A stretch of DNA of 30,706 nucleotides from an uncultured cyanobacterium (GCA_946221495.1 CAMIFA010000044.1:1-30706); one strand, 5' to 3'; positions 7,612-16,317 are shown, numbered from the stretch's first letter. The notes: generated from the letters alone by a model not told the origin. Numbers and translations: made by a program.

Positions 7612-7694
7612 AAGTTTTGAATTTTGAGTTTTGAATTAAACAGCGAATTTTGTTTCTTAACTCAGCACTCAAAACTTAACACTCATAACTATTT
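7612..7694. repeat. heptamer-like repeats between rpaB and the CCB gene
   Basis: Three heptamers (GTTTTGA, ATTTTGA, GTTTTGA, 7614-7634) face five ACT-initial heptamers (ACTCAGC, ACTCAAA, ACTTAAC, ACTCATA, ACTATTT, 7660-7694) that reach the rpaB stop. The two sets are partly complementary: AAGTTTTGA (7612-7620) pairs with TCAAAACTT (7669-7677). A transcript could fold into a hairpin between the two genes. Confidence 0.55.
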
Positions 7695-8423
7695 TCATTC
7701 CTCTCCTGGTTCAATAATCCTTTGAAACAGATAGCCAGTGCCTCGTGCTGTCAGGATTAGCTCTGGATTACTCGGATCGTCTTCTAATTTTGCCCTGAGC
7801 CGCGAAATGTGGACATCTACGACGCGAGTATCAACGTGGCGCTCTGGTGTATACCCCCACACCTCTTGTAAAATTTCTGACCGCGAGAAAGCTTCCCCAG
7901 AGCGACTAACCAATAGCTCCAGTAAGCTAAATTCCATGCCAGTTAAGCGAATCCGCTCATCACCTTTGTAAACTTGTCGCTTATTCGTATCGATTCTTAA
8001 ATTTGTGACATGGATAACCCCAGAAGAAGGAATCCCCGAAGCACCTGTTTTATCAACTCGCCGTAGTACCGAACGAATCCTCGCTTCTAGCTCTTTAGGG
8101 GAAAATGGTTTAACAACGTAGTCATCAGCACCTAGCTCTAGCCCAGTTATGCGGTCAGCTACATCTCCCAGTGCTGTTAGCATAATAATAGGCACGTCAG
8201 ATTCCTTACGTAATTCTTGGCAAACACCGTAACCATCTAGTTTGGGCATCATAACGTCCAAAACAACTAAATTTGGCTCGGCTTTGCGAAATGTATCTAA
8301 GGCTTCTTCGCCATCGGCAGCTGTCACAACGTCATAGCCAATCATGGAAAGGCGAGTTTCCAAAATCCGACGGATACTAGCTTCGTCGTCCACCACCAGG
8401 ATTTTTTCTTTATGACTTTCCAA
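7695..8423 (-). CDS. rpaB: response regulator RpaB (OmpR family)
   Basis: 242-aa two-domain response regulator. The receiver domain (residues about 6-122) has the acidic pair DD at 12-13, the phospho-acceptor Asp56 in VVLDVMMP and the conserved Lys in VVKPFSP. An OmpR-type winged helix follows (LTGMEFSLLELLVSRSGEAFSR ... DVHISRLRAKLE ... RGTGYLF). Length and sequence fit RpaB, the essential NblS/Hik33 partner that controls high-light genes and energy distribution in cyanobacteria. It is divergent from radA with 174 bases between them. I could not find a convincing pair of HLR1 half-sites in that gap. Downstream on the same strand is the CCB-family gene. Confidence 0.93.
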   Translation of the reverse strand: MESHKEKILVVDDEASIRRILETRLSMIGYDVVTAADGEEALDTFRKAEPNLVVLDVMMPKLDGYGVCQELRKESDVPIIMLTALGDVADRITGLELGADDYVVKPFSPKELEARIRSVLRRVDKTGASGIPSSGVIHVTNLRIDTNKRQVYKGDERIRLTGMEFSLLELLVSRSGEAFSRSEILQEVWGYTPERHVDTRVVDVHISRLRAKLEDDPSNPELILTARGTGYLFQRIIEPGEE

Positions 8424-8597
8424 GATTCTTAACGCTCCTTAAGTGAAATTTCTAAACATTAATTTTTAGTACCATTACATTACGATATTAACCGATTGGG
8501 TAACTTTAAAACAGCCAAAATTATTGCCAGAGCTACCTTTCAAGCTTTCTTAAGATTTGCGATGTATTAATATTCTTTAACTAATAATAAGTAACGA

Positions 8598-10127
8598 ATG
8601 CCAAAGCCTCGAACCTACTATGTTTGCAACGAATGTGGAGCAGAATCTCCACAGTGGTTTGGTAAGTGTCCAGCCTGCGGCACTTACAACTCTTTAGAAG
8701 AGCAAATAGAGACATCTTCTGCTGCGGGACTACCTAGCCGAGGGGGTTTGCAACCAAATCGGCTGAACGGAAAATCAACCAGTAAAACAGCTAAACCACG
8801 AGCCTCTTTAACTTTTTCGCAAATTACAGATCGCCAAGAGACACGCTGGGTTTCTGGCTATGGCGAACTTGATCGCGTTCTAGGTGGTGGCATTGTTCCT
8901 GGTTCTTTGGTGCTAATTGGCGGCGATCCAGGAATTGGTAAATCTACACTGCTGCTACAAGTTTCGAATCAATTGGCACAAAAATACCGCATTCTTTATG
9001 TATGTGGTGAAGAATCAGGACAACAGGTAAAGTTAAGAGCTTCTCGGTTAGGAGTTGCGACACCTACAAGTTTAGTTACCGATGGGGTAGTGGTGGAAAC
9101 GCCGCAGGAGTCTTTTGTTGTACGTTCCCAGCTTCAGCCGGAAGGTGTTGCTGGTGCTGATTTGTATGTATTGCCGGAAACAGACCTAGAAGAGATTTTA
9201 CGGGAAGTAGACTCCTTAAAGCCAAATGTAACGGTAATTGATTCGATTCAAACGGTGTATTTTCCCGCTCTTACCTCTGCTCCTGGTTCCGTTGCTCAGG
9301 TACGCGAATGTACTGCGGCGCTGATGCAGGTGGCGAAGCGCGAAGATGTCACGATGTTAATTGTTGGTCATGTTACTAAAGAAGGAGCAATAGCAGGACC
9401 CAAAGTTTTAGAACATTTAGTTGATACTGTTTTGTATTTTGAGGGCGATCGCTTTGCTTCTCATCGCTTACTCCGCACGGTAAAAAACCGCTTTGGCGCA
9501 ACTCACGAAATTGGTATTTTTGAAATGATTGATAAAGGATTGCGAGAAGTATCGAATCCTTCGGAGCTATTTTTAGGTAATCGCGATGAAGTTGCTCCGG
9601 GAACGGCAATAGTTGTGGCTTGTGAAGGCACAAGACCAATTATGGTGGAACTGCAAGCTTTGGTAAGTCCTACAAGTTATGCTTCACCACGCCGTTCTAC
9701 TACGGGTGTTGATTACAATCGCTTGCTGCAAATTCTGGCAGTTTTAGAAAAGCGCGTAGGTATTCCCTTATCGAAATTAGATGCTTATGTTGCGTCAGCT
9801 GGTGGTTTGAATGTCGAAGAACCAGCTGTAGATTTGGGAGTGGCGATCGCCGTTGTTGCTTCTTTCCGCGATCGCGTTGTCGATCCCCGCACTGTGTTAA
9901 TTGGCGAAGTCGGACTCGGCGGACAAGTACGACCAGTTTCCCAAATGGAACTACGCCTTAAAGAAGCCGCGAAGCTAGGCTTTAAGCGGGCGATTATCCC
10001 CAAAGGTCAAAGCTTCCCAGACTTAGATTTAGAAATTATCCCAGTAGCCAAGGTGATAGACGCGATTATTGCTGCTATCCCGCCGCAACACTTTCAAGAA
10101 TCTCAGTTTCCAGAGGATGAGGAATAA
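8598..10127 (+). CDS. radA: DNA repair protein RadA
   Basis: 509-aa RecA-like ATPase that helps process recombination intermediates and drives branch migration. The C4 zinc finger is at Cys10, Cys13, Cys24 and Cys27 (CNECG ... CPACG). Walker A, GGDPGIGKST, is near residue 110; Walker B lies in VTVIDSIQ; the RadA-specific KNRFG motif is near residue 297. The C-terminal third is a Lon-protease-like domain (GLNVEEPAVDLGVAIAVV ... GEVGLGGQVRPV) without protease activity. The length is slightly more than in Escherichia coli because of a linker after the finger. The start is ATG with no strong ribosome binding site. The gene is divergent from rpaB. Confidence 0.96.
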   Translation: MPKPRTYYVCNECGAESPQWFGKCPACGTYNSLEEQIETSSAAGLPSRGGLQPNRLNGKSTSKTAKPRASLTFSQITDRQETRWVSGYGELDRVLGGGIVPGSLVLIGGDPGIGKSTLLLQVSNQLAQKYRILYVCGEESGQQVKLRASRLGVATPTSLVTDGVVVETPQESFVVRSQLQPEGVAGADLYVLPETDLEEILREVDSLKPNVTVIDSIQTVYFPALTSAPGSVAQVRECTAALMQVAKREDVTMLIVGHVTKEGAIAGPKVLEHLVDTVLYFEGDRFASHRLLRTVKNRFGATHEIGIFEMIDKGLREVSNPSELFLGNRDEVAPGTAIVVACEGTRPIMVELQALVSPTSYASPRRSTTGVDYNRLLQILAVLEKRVGIPLSKLDAYVASAGGLNVEEPAVDLGVAIAVVASFRDRVVDPRTVLIGEVGLGGQVRPVSQMELRLKEAAKLGFKRAIIPKGQSFPDLDLEIIPVAKVIDAIIAAIPPQHFQESQFPEDEE

Positions 10128-10340
10128 CTAAATATTGGTTAAAATTAGATTAAGAGCTGGTTAAGAAGATAAATTAGTCTAAGGGATAATTTAAAACCAA
10201 TTCAACTAAGGTCAAATGTAAGCGTATAGGTAATTACTGCGCCTAGTTGGGGGCGCAAGTAGTCTTGTCGCTCCTGCTTTTTGATGTTAGATAGGATTAA
10301 CGCAGCTTAGAAATAACTAAAAAAAATCAGGAGAGCGCCG

Positions 10341-10604
10341 ATGGCAAACAAGTCTGATTTTCTCCAACCCCGTAGCCGCTACTATGGGCAAGTGAAGCCA
10401 GAAAATTTGGTTTTTAATGCAAATTTGCAGGAATTTGCCCAGCAAGTAAGCTACATCTGTAATTTAGAAACATCTGGCAAGCTTTCTCCCCAAGAAGCTT
10501 ATAAAAAAATTCAAGCTCTCTGGAAAGACCTCAAACGCACGAAAAAGCAGCTAGGAATTGGTGATGCTCCATTCAAAAATGATGAAGAAAATAGTGAAGG
10601 ATAA
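10341..10604 (+). CDS. small conserved cyanobacterial protein
   Basis: 87 aa, soluble, charged. The N-terminal part (FLQPRSRYYGQVKPENLVFNANLQEFAQQVSYICNLET) is of a kind I associate with a small protein conserved across cyanobacteria (probably the DUF7219 group), followed by two helices (SPQEAYKKIQALWKDLKRTKKQLGI) and an acidic tail. A clear ribosome binding site, AGGAGA at 10329-10334, lies six bases before the ATG. It is 213 bases downstream of radA and convergent with sqdX. No function is known to me. Confidence 0.8.
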   Translation: MANKSDFLQPRSRYYGQVKPENLVFNANLQEFAQQVSYICNLETSGKLSPQEAYKKIQALWKDLKRTKKQLGIGDAPFKNDEENSEG

Positions 10605-10664
10605 AGGATAAATCCTGAAGAAAGAATATATAGATACTTACAACATCTTCAGACTTTATCCTTT
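10603..10664. terminator. inverted repeat between convergent genes
   Basis: AAAGGATAAA (10603-10612) pairs exactly with TTTATCCTTT (10655-10664), and inside it CTGAAGA (10615-10621) pairs with TCTTCAG (10646-10652). The long two-step stem begins at the stop codon of the small + gene and ends 13 bases before the 3' end of sqdX. The arms are rich in A/T, so each strand offers a run of T after the inner stem. It is a candidate bidirectional terminator. Confidence 0.55.
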
Positions 10665-10676
10665 GATAGGTAGTTA

Positions 10677-11807
10677 CTAGCGAGTTAAATTAACTGTTGG
10701 CTGAGTAACAGCTCGATAGAATTGTGTTAGCTGGCGTGTAGCAGCTGCCCATCCCCAACGTTCTGCTTCTAAACGCGCATTTTTGCGAATATTTTCTCGT
10801 TCTTGTTGCTGTTGTAAAAGACGTTGAGTAGCAGCGATCGCACCTTGTTCATCTTCTGGATCAAATAAATATCCGTTGACCCCAGAAGTCACAATATCTG
10901 GAATTCCCCCACTACTAGCTGCAACAACCGGACAGCCAGCCGCCATCGCTTCTAGCAGCACTAGTCCGAGTGTTTCCGTCCGCGAAGGAAAGATAAATGC
11001 ATCTGCTGAGGCAAAAGCAGAGCCTAATTCTACACCTGTAAGATAGCCCACAAAATGAGTAGCAGTTGCGGCAAAGTGTTTTTCTAGTGCTTGGCGGTGG
11101 GGACCATCTCCTACCAAGGCTAAACGAGCTTCGGGGATCGCTTCTAGAATCAATTTAATCCGCTCTATTTCTTTTTCTGCTGATAGTCGCCCGACATAAA
11201 GTAGCAGTGGGCTTTGGGGATGACCTTGACTTAGGTGGAATCGCATTTGAGGGCTAGCTAAGTCTGGATGGAATAATTCTGTGTCTACTCCCCTTTGCCA
11301 CAGTTCCACGCGCTCAATGCCGTGATTAGTTAATTCCTGCATCATCGCAGTCGAGGTACATAAATTAATTTGAGCTTGATTATGACCAGTTTTGAGCAAT
11401 TCCCACAGAAAACCTTCTAGCATTCCTAAACCATAATGCTGCAAATATTGGGGTAGATGAGTATGGTAGGACGCTATTAGGGGAAGTTTGAGCACCTTGG
11501 CATAATATAGCCCAGCTAAGCCCAAAACAGCCGGGTTGACGACATGAATGACATCCGGCTGAAACTCTTCTAGAGCGTGACCAATACTTGGTCTAGGTAG
11601 TGCAAGCTTCAACTCTGGATACAACGGCAGAGGAAAGCCAGAGACACCGTAAACCCTAGCTCCTTTATACTGAGTGATGCCTCCTTCGGGAGCTACAACT
11701 AAGACGCGATCGCCATTGCGTTCTAAATGCTCAACTGTATGACTTAGGCGCGTGACAATCCCATCAACCTTGGGTAAAAAGGTTTCGGTAAACAGGGCAA
11801 TTCGCAT
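10677..11807 (-). CDS. sqdX: sulfoquinovosyltransferase SqdX
   Basis: 376-aa GT-B glycosyltransferase of family 4. It transfers sulfoquinovose from UDP-sulfoquinovose to diacylglycerol, the last step of the thylakoid sulfolipid SQDG. The acceptor-side N-terminal domain starts RIALFTETFLPKVDGIVTRL and has the conserved SYHTHLPQYLQHYGLG. The donor domain has YVGRLSAEKEIER, VGDGPHRQALE and the EX7E motif in SRTETLGLVLLEAMAAGCPV. The length is normal for SqdX. It lies 57 bases downstream of sqdB on the same strand, the classic cyanobacterial sulfolipid pair, with heptamer repeats in the gap. Confidence 0.92.
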   Translation of the reverse strand: MRIALFTETFLPKVDGIVTRLSHTVEHLERNGDRVLVVAPEGGITQYKGARVYGVSGFPLPLYPELKLALPRPSIGHALEEFQPDVIHVVNPAVLGLAGLYYAKVLKLPLIASYHTHLPQYLQHYGLGMLEGFLWELLKTGHNQAQINLCTSTAMMQELTNHGIERVELWQRGVDTELFHPDLASPQMRFHLSQGHPQSPLLLYVGRLSAEKEIERIKLILEAIPEARLALVGDGPHRQALEKHFAATATHFVGYLTGVELGSAFASADAFIFPSRTETLGLVLLEAMAAGCPVVAASSGGIPDIVTSGVNGYLFDPEDEQGAIAATQRLLQQQQERENIRKNARLEAERWGWAAATRQLTQFYRAVTQPTVNLTR

Positions 11808-11812
11808 AAAAG

Positions 11813-11840
11813 CTAGGGACTAGGGACTAGGGACTAGGGG
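11813..11840. repeat. heptameric tandem repeat between sqdB and sqdX
   Basis: Four heptamers (CTAGGGA three times, then CTAGGGG) begin five bases upstream of the sqdX start codon, which is read leftward. They occupy the ribosome-binding region of sqdX, as the cobI repeat does for cobI. Confidence 0.75.
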
Positions 11841-11864
11841 TTAGGACTGCTTCTTACCTCTCGT

Positions 11865-13016
11865 CTATCGTCGCCAGGATACTTTGGGGAGAATTTGAGT
11901 TTTATCAACGCGGTGCTGGTATTTAACAGCAAAGTTGAGTAAAGAATCAAGTAGTGCTTCTGACAAGAAGTGAGGCTGTAATCCTAGACTTAGCAGATTT
12001 GTGTTTTTAGCGTTGAAGTAGTGTTCTTCTTTTTCGACTCTGGGGTTATCCAGGTGGTTAATTTCTACGTTCAAACCGATTGCATTTCCGGCTTTTTTCA
12101 CCATTAATGCTAAGTCACCAACGCTAAATTGTTCCGTGAATTGGTTGAAGACGCGGAATTCACCTGACTGTGCTGGGTTAGCGATCGCTAGTTCTATACA
12201 CCTTACTGTATCCCGGATGTCTAAAAAGCCCCGTGTCTGACCACCTTGACCGTAAACGGTTAATGGATGCGCGATCGCTGCTTGAATACAAAATCGATTC
12301 AGTGCTGTGCCAAATACGCCGTCGTAGTCCAGCCGATTAATCAACAACTCGTCCATTCCGGTTTCTTCTGTTAGCACCCCATACACCACACCTTGGTTCA
12401 AGTCAGTAGCCCGTAAGCCCCAAATCCGGCAAGCAAAGTGGATATTGTGGCTATCATGAACTTTACTCAAGTGATACATACTGCCTGGTTGCTTGGGATA
12501 CGGCAGTGTATCCTTGCGTCCGTTGTGTTCTATGGTGATGTAGCCTTCTTCTATATCAATATTGGGTGTTCCGTACTCGCCCATTGTTCCTAGTTTAACT
12601 AGGTGGCAATCTGGGAAACTTTCGCGCATTATATACAGCAAATTCAGCGTTCCAACTACGTTATTCACCTGAGTTAGAACTGCGTGTTCGCGGTCAATCA
12701 TTGAGAAAGGAGCTGATCGCTGTTCGCCAAAATGGACAATTGCTTCCGGCTCAAAAGAGTGCAGCGCTTTACTCAAAAATTCGTAGTTTGTAATGTCGCC
12801 AATGAACAAATCAATTGATTTTCCTGTCAAATCGTGCCACCGTTGCAGCCGTTGCTGAATTGAGGCAACAGGTGTCAAGGTTTCTACACCTAGTTCTAGA
12901 TCCCAGTGCCGCCGCACTAAACTATCTAGAATGCCAACCTCGTAACCTCGATTTGATAGGTAGAGCGCGGTTGCCCAACCGCAATAACCATCGCCACCAA
13001 TAACCAGGACTTTCAT
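11865..13016 (-). CDS. sqdB: UDP-sulfoquinovose synthase
   Basis: 383-aa extended short-chain dehydrogenase that makes UDP-sulfoquinovose from UDP-glucose and sulfite, the head-group donor for SQDG. The NAD-binding motif is VIGGDGYCGWATALYL with SqdB's typical GGDGYCG. Family marks follow: ILDSLVRRHWDLELG, HFGEQRSAPFSMIDR, the catalytic Thr in KLGTMGEYG, and the YHLSK active-site Tyr/Lys. FNQFTEQFSVGDLA and NPRVEKEEHYFNAK in the C-terminal part are also characteristic. It is first in the pair with sqdX and divergent from the ribbon-helix-helix-like gene across 237 bases. Confidence 0.96.
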   Translation of the reverse strand: MKVLVIGGDGYCGWATALYLSNRGYEVGILDSLVRRHWDLELGVETLTPVASIQQRLQRWHDLTGKSIDLFIGDITNYEFLSKALHSFEPEAIVHFGEQRSAPFSMIDREHAVLTQVNNVVGTLNLLYIMRESFPDCHLVKLGTMGEYGTPNIDIEEGYITIEHNGRKDTLPYPKQPGSMYHLSKVHDSHNIHFACRIWGLRATDLNQGVVYGVLTEETGMDELLINRLDYDGVFGTALNRFCIQAAIAHPLTVYGQGGQTRGFLDIRDTVRCIELAIANPAQSGEFRVFNQFTEQFSVGDLALMVKKAGNAIGLNVEINHLDNPRVEKEEHYFNAKNTNLLSLGLQPHFLSEALLDSLLNFAVKYQHRVDKTQILPKVSWRR

Positions 13017-13188
13017 CTTAAACAGTGCTTACTCGCTAATACTCGCTAAATCTATCAGGTTTATGACCCCTTTAACTTATCTAAGCTGGCGAAGTTAGGG
13101 AAGTAAATCTGTTTAGTTATTGGACAATAGTCCCTTCTCTAAATTGTAAATAAATGTAACAATATTGCCGTCAAAGCATTTTGCTGTC

Positions 13189-13217
13189 TTGACAACTAAG
13201 AGCATAGTAGATAATCT
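13189..13217 (+). promoter_or_regulatory. sigma70-type promoter for the ycf46 cluster
   Basis: A consensus -35 box TTGACA (13189-13194) and a -10 box TAATCT (13212-13217) are separated by exactly 17 bases. Transcription would start about 13224, giving a short leader to the ATG at 13254. Confidence 0.65.
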
Positions 13218-13253
13218 GATAAACATACCCGGGTAAGACGACTGAAAACTTAT

Positions 13254-13589
13254 ATGCAAGCCAAGCAAAAGGTCACTTTATATTTATCTCCAGAACTACA
13301 TCGGCGACTCAAAATTAAAGCCGCAGTTGACTCCGAACCAATGTCAGAACTTGCTGAACGGGCGCTTGTTTTCTATCTAACTCATCCAGAAGTGGTTGAT
13401 GAAGTAGAAGCAGCATATGGTCAAACTCACCGAGTTTATGCGTGTCCAGAGTGTGCGACTTCTGTAGTTATCCGCAACGAAGAAATAGTTGCCCTAGGCA
13501 ACCAAGCTGGAGTAAAAGAAGAGCGAACGGTTGAAGTACCGCAGCCAGAAATGGCTAAACACGGAGAACAACTAGTTCCTTGTTATTGA
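13254..13589 (+). CDS. ribbon-helix-helix-like protein with CPEC motif
   Basis: 111 aa. The N-terminal roughly 45 residues (KVTLYLSPELHRRLKIKAAVDSEPMSELAERALVFYL) have the strand-helix-helix pattern of RHH DNA-binding proteins. A C-terminal part follows with YACPECATSVVIRNEE, half of a zinc-ribbon-like pair; a further Cys lies at the very end (PCY). It may be a small regulator, or only share the RHH fold as a dimerisation unit. It is preceded by a consensus promoter and lies 100 bases upstream of ycf46 on the same strand, so the two may form one transcript. I know no function. Confidence 0.7.
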   Translation: MQAKQKVTLYLSPELHRRLKIKAAVDSEPMSELAERALVFYLTHPEVVDEVEAAYGQTHRVYACPECATSVVIRNEEIVALGNQAGVKEERTVEVPQPEMAKHGEQLVPCY

Positions 13590-13689
13590 TCCTCAGAATG
13601 AGTGAACGTAAAAATTAATTTAGCGTTCGTAATCCGCAACTAAAACCGAGCAGTGTCTGCCCCATCTCCAAAAGGTTCAAAGTAGGTCG

Positions 13690-15204
13690 ATGGCAATGAA
13701 AGAAGAGCTAAGTATTCTAATTCAAGCTCAATATCCCTTAATCTACCTTGTGACCTCCGAGGAAGAGCGGACTGAGCAGGCAATAGCGGCAATCGCCCAA
13801 ATAAGACCACAGCGCCGAATTTATATCTGGACAGTCACACACGGGATTGTGGAACACGGTCAGCCACGCAATGTCACTCAGCACAATACCGTATCACCAG
13901 AAGCAGCGATTGAGTGGGCAATCCGTCAAAAAGACTCAAGTATTTTTGTATTCAAAGACCTGCACCCATTTATTGATTCGCCAGCTACAACGCGCTGGTT
14001 AAGGGATGCGATCGCTAGCTTTAAAGGCACACAAAAAACAATCATTTTGATGTCGCCAATGCAGCAAATTCCTATAGAACTAGAAAAGGAAGTTGTTGTT
14101 CTTGATTTTCCCCTACCAGACCTCACAGAACTCAACCAAGTTTTATCACGGCAAATAGAGCAAAATCGCGGTCGCAGGCTGACAACAGAAGCAAGAGAAA
14201 AGCTTCTCAAGGCAGCTTTGGGCTTAACAAGAGATGAAGCAGAAAAAGTTTATCGTAAGGCTCAAGTCACTACAGGTCAGCTTACGGAAAACGAAGTAGA
14301 CATTGTTTTATCAGAGAAAAAACAATTAATTAGACGTAATGGCATTCTAGAATTTATTGAAGAAGACGAAACTATAGATGCCGTCGGTGGTTTAGAAGAA
14401 TTAAAGCGCTGGCTGAAACAACGCTCCAACGCCTTTACAGAAAGAGCTAGAGAATATGGACTACCTCAACCAAAGGGTATGCTAATCCTGGGCGTTCCTG
14501 GCTGTGGTAAGTCGCTAATTGCTAAAACAACTTCTCGCCTTTGGGGTTTACCTTTATTGCGCCTAGATATGGGTCGGGTATATGACGGCTCAATGGTAGG
14601 ACGCTCAGAAGCAAATCTGCGAAACGCCTTAAAAACAGCAGAATCAATTTCTCCAGCTATCCTGTTTATTGACGAACTAGACAAATCATTCGCTGGTAGC
14701 ACTGGCTCCTCAGATTCTGATGGTGGTACATCTAGCCGCATCTTCGGCTCTTTCCTCACCTGGATGCAAGAAAAAACTTCTCCAGTTTTCGTAATGGCAA
14801 CTGCCAACCGAGTTGAACGCTTACCAGGCGAGTTTTTACGCAAAGGGCGCTTCGATGAACTCTTCTTTGTGGATTTACCAACAGCAGAAGAACGCCAGCA
14901 AATTTTCAACATTCACCTTCTCAAGCGTAAACGCGATATTACTCGCTTCGATCTTGAACAACTAGCCAAGGTTGCAGATGGCTTCTCTGGAGCTGAAATT
15001 GAGCAAGCATTAGTTGCAGCTATGTACGAAGCATTTGCTCAGGATCGAGAGTTTACCCAATTAGATATTATTGCGGCAATTAAAGCGACGCTGCCTCTGT
15101 CGCGGACGATGACAGAGCAAGTAACAGCCCTGAGAGACTGGGCTAGACAGCGTGCGCGACCTGCTGCCGCCTCCGTTGCTGAATATCAGCGAATGGAGTT
15201 CTAA
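13690..15204 (+). CDS. ycf46: AAA+ ATPase Ycf46
   Basis: 504-aa AAA+ protein. The N-terminal domain (residues about 1-200, starting KEELSILIQAQYPLIYLVTSEEER) is Ycf46-specific. The ATPase domain has Walker A GVPGCGKS near 268-275, Walker B ILFIDELDKSF near 323-333, sensor ATANR, and the arginine-bearing GRFDELFFVDLP. A C-terminal lid domain (VADGFSGAEIEQALVAAMYEAF) is present. Ycf46 is encoded in red-algal plastids and cyanobacteria; work in cyanobacteria links it to photosynthesis and carbon uptake. ATG at 13696 is an alternative start. It lies 148 bases upstream of ycf35 on the same strand. Confidence 0.9.
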   Translation: MAMKEELSILIQAQYPLIYLVTSEEERTEQAIAAIAQIRPQRRIYIWTVTHGIVEHGQPRNVTQHNTVSPEAAIEWAIRQKDSSIFVFKDLHPFIDSPATTRWLRDAIASFKGTQKTIILMSPMQQIPIELEKEVVVLDFPLPDLTELNQVLSRQIEQNRGRRLTTEAREKLLKAALGLTRDEAEKVYRKAQVTTGQLTENEVDIVLSEKKQLIRRNGILEFIEEDETIDAVGGLEELKRWLKQRSNAFTERAREYGLPQPKGMLILGVPGCGKSLIAKTTSRLWGLPLLRLDMGRVYDGSMVGRSEANLRNALKTAESISPAILFIDELDKSFAGSTGSSDSDGGTSSRIFGSFLTWMQEKTSPVFVMATANRVERLPGEFLRKGRFDELFFVDLPTAEERQQIFNIHLLKRKRDITRFDLEQLAKVADGFSGAEIEQALVAAMYEAFAQDREFTQLDIIAAIKATLPLSRTMTEQVTALRDWARQRARPAAASVAEYQRMEF

Positions 15205-15234
15205 AAGCTTTCTCCTGCTCCCACAGGTGGAAAG

Positions 15235-15300
15235 GCTAGCGTAAAAATCGCTAGCAATTGACAAAACGCCGCGTCAGCTATCCCATCCCAAAAGCGCGGC
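15235..15300. promoter_or_regulatory. two inverted repeats in the ycf46-ycf35 gap
   Basis: GCTAGCG (15235-15241) and CGCTAGC (15249-15255) form a perfect 7-bp hairpin with a 7-base loop. GCCGCG (15268-15273) and CGCGGC (15295-15300) form a second, longer-looped pair. Neither is followed by a T tract, so read-through into ycf35 is likely, with a possible role in processing or attenuation. Confidence 0.4.
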
Positions 15301-15337
15301 TTCGCCTAAAAAAACGTTGTCTTTCTCAACTTCCCTT

Positions 15338-15344
15338 TAGGAGG
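15338..15344 (+). promoter_or_regulatory. ycf35: strong ribosome binding site of ycf35
   Basis: TAGGAGG lies eight bases before the ATG at 15353, the best Shine-Dalgarno match in the window. It fixes the start and suggests efficient translation. Confidence 0.75.
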
Positions 15345-15352
15345 AAACCCAA

Positions 15353-15706
15353 ATGTCTCACTTTAGCACCCTACGTACTAAGATCACAGATGTCGAGATC
15401 CTCAAAGCTTCTTTGCGCGATTTAGGTATCAATACCAAAACCGAAGCTGATGTCCGGGGCTACAACGGTCAGCGTGTTCGTGCTGACTTAGTTGCAGTGT
15501 TGGAAGGCGAATATGATCTAGGTTGGTCTCGCAATAGCGATGGTTCTTTTGACTTGATTGCTGATCTCTGGGGCGTTGCTAAGAAGCATAACCAGACTGA
15601 ACTAATCAACTCTATTAACCAAAAGTACGCTGTTAACAAAACTTTGACAGAAGTCAAGCAACGCGGTTTGCAAAATGCCAATGTTAAGTTGGTATTACAA
15701 AAGTAA
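15353..15706 (+). CDS. ycf35: Ycf35 / DUF1257 protein
   Basis: 117 aa, soluble. The sequence MSHFSTLRTKITDVEILKASL, LGINTKT, VRGYNGQRV and the C-terminal LKEVKQRG-like TLTEVKQRGLQNANVKLVLQK are the pattern of the DUF1257/Ycf35 family, conserved in cyanobacteria and some plastids and of unknown biochemical role. The length is typical. It lies downstream of ycf46 with a very strong ribosome binding site and is followed at once by a rho-independent terminator, so it closes the operon. Confidence 0.9.
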   Translation: MSHFSTLRTKITDVEILKASLRDLGINTKTEADVRGYNGQRVRADLVAVLEGEYDLGWSRNSDGSFDLIADLWGVAKKHNQTELINSINQKYAVNKTLTEVKQRGLQNANVKLVLQK

Positions 15707-15732
15707 ATTAAAAAGCGCGTTCCCAAGTTCGC

Positions 15733-15765
15733 GGGTTAACCCAATCAGGGTTAGCCCCTTTTTTT
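15733..15765 (+). terminator. rho-independent terminator of ycf35
   Basis: A 10-bp stem (GGGTTAACCC with GGGTTAGCCC, one T-G pair), a 5-base loop AATCA, then C and seven T. It lies 27 bases after the ycf35 stop and is the clearest intrinsic terminator in the window. Confidence 0.93.
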
Positions 15766-15920
15766 GTGTCTGTATGCAGGGTTCATCAAGCAAAACCTCT
15801 GGTTGACTTCTACCCAAAGTTTTAAAAAACATTTCAATAAATTTTCAATAATAAAAAACTTTATGAAATTGAGAGTTATCTTAAGCGGATAATTAATTAA
15901 AATTGTGATGCTCTATTTAA

Positions 15921-16301
15921 ATGACTTCCATAGCCTCAATTGAATTTTTTGACGGAATTCCCGAAGAATTAACTAATGTTAGCTTACGCCGTAAGCGGTT
16001 TTCTGGAGTTCGTACAGTATTACTGACTTTCAAAGAGTTAAAATCCTTGGAAAACTTTAACAGCTTTACAAAAAAATTTTCCAAGTCGATAAATTTAATC
16101 GATGCCGAAGGTGTAATTAGTGTCCAGCCTAATTCGGTAAAATTTCTGTTTGGGGGAGCAGAAGGAGATGAATTTCAGCGCCTAGAGTGTGAATTTGAGA
16201 TCGAGCGGGAAGACCATTGGGAAAGATTCATGCGCTTTATGCATCGTTACGCTGAGGCTAATGGCATGGCTTACACTGAGTCTGAGAAATCTGCAAATTA
16301 A
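15921..16301 (+). CDS. psb28-2: photosystem II assembly factor Psb28-2
   Basis: 126-aa soluble protein of the Psb28 family, which binds early PSII (CP47-containing) assembly intermediates on the stromal/cytosolic side. Family marks are IEFFDGIPEELTNVSLRRKR at the N-terminus and the strongly conserved WERFMRFMHRYAEANGM near the C-terminus. The central region (LKSLENFNSFTKKFSKSINLIDAEGVISVQPNSVKFLF) differs from standard Psb28 and fits the second paralogue, Psb28-2. The main psb28 is presumably elsewhere in the genome. The start has no strong ribosome binding site. The stop is 16 bases before a TIGR01777 epimerase, so the two are probably co-transcribed. Confidence 0.85.
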   Translation: MTSIASIEFFDGIPEELTNVSLRRKRFSGVRTVLLTFKELKSLENFNSFTKKFSKSINLIDAEGVISVQPNSVKFLFGGAEGDEFQRLECEFEIEREDHWERFMRFMHRYAEANGMAYTESEKSAN

Positions 16302-16317
16302 GTGCTTGTGAGGTCAA

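Noticed and set aside
8424..8597. HLR1 autoregulatory site upstream of rpaB
   Set aside because: A TTACATTACGATATT stretch is present but does not give two direct half-sites with the correct spacing.
15235..15255. Hairpin GCTAGCG/CGCTAGC as terminator of ycf46
   Set aside because: It is followed by AATTGACAAAACG without a T tract on the plus strand, so intrinsic termination is unlikely.
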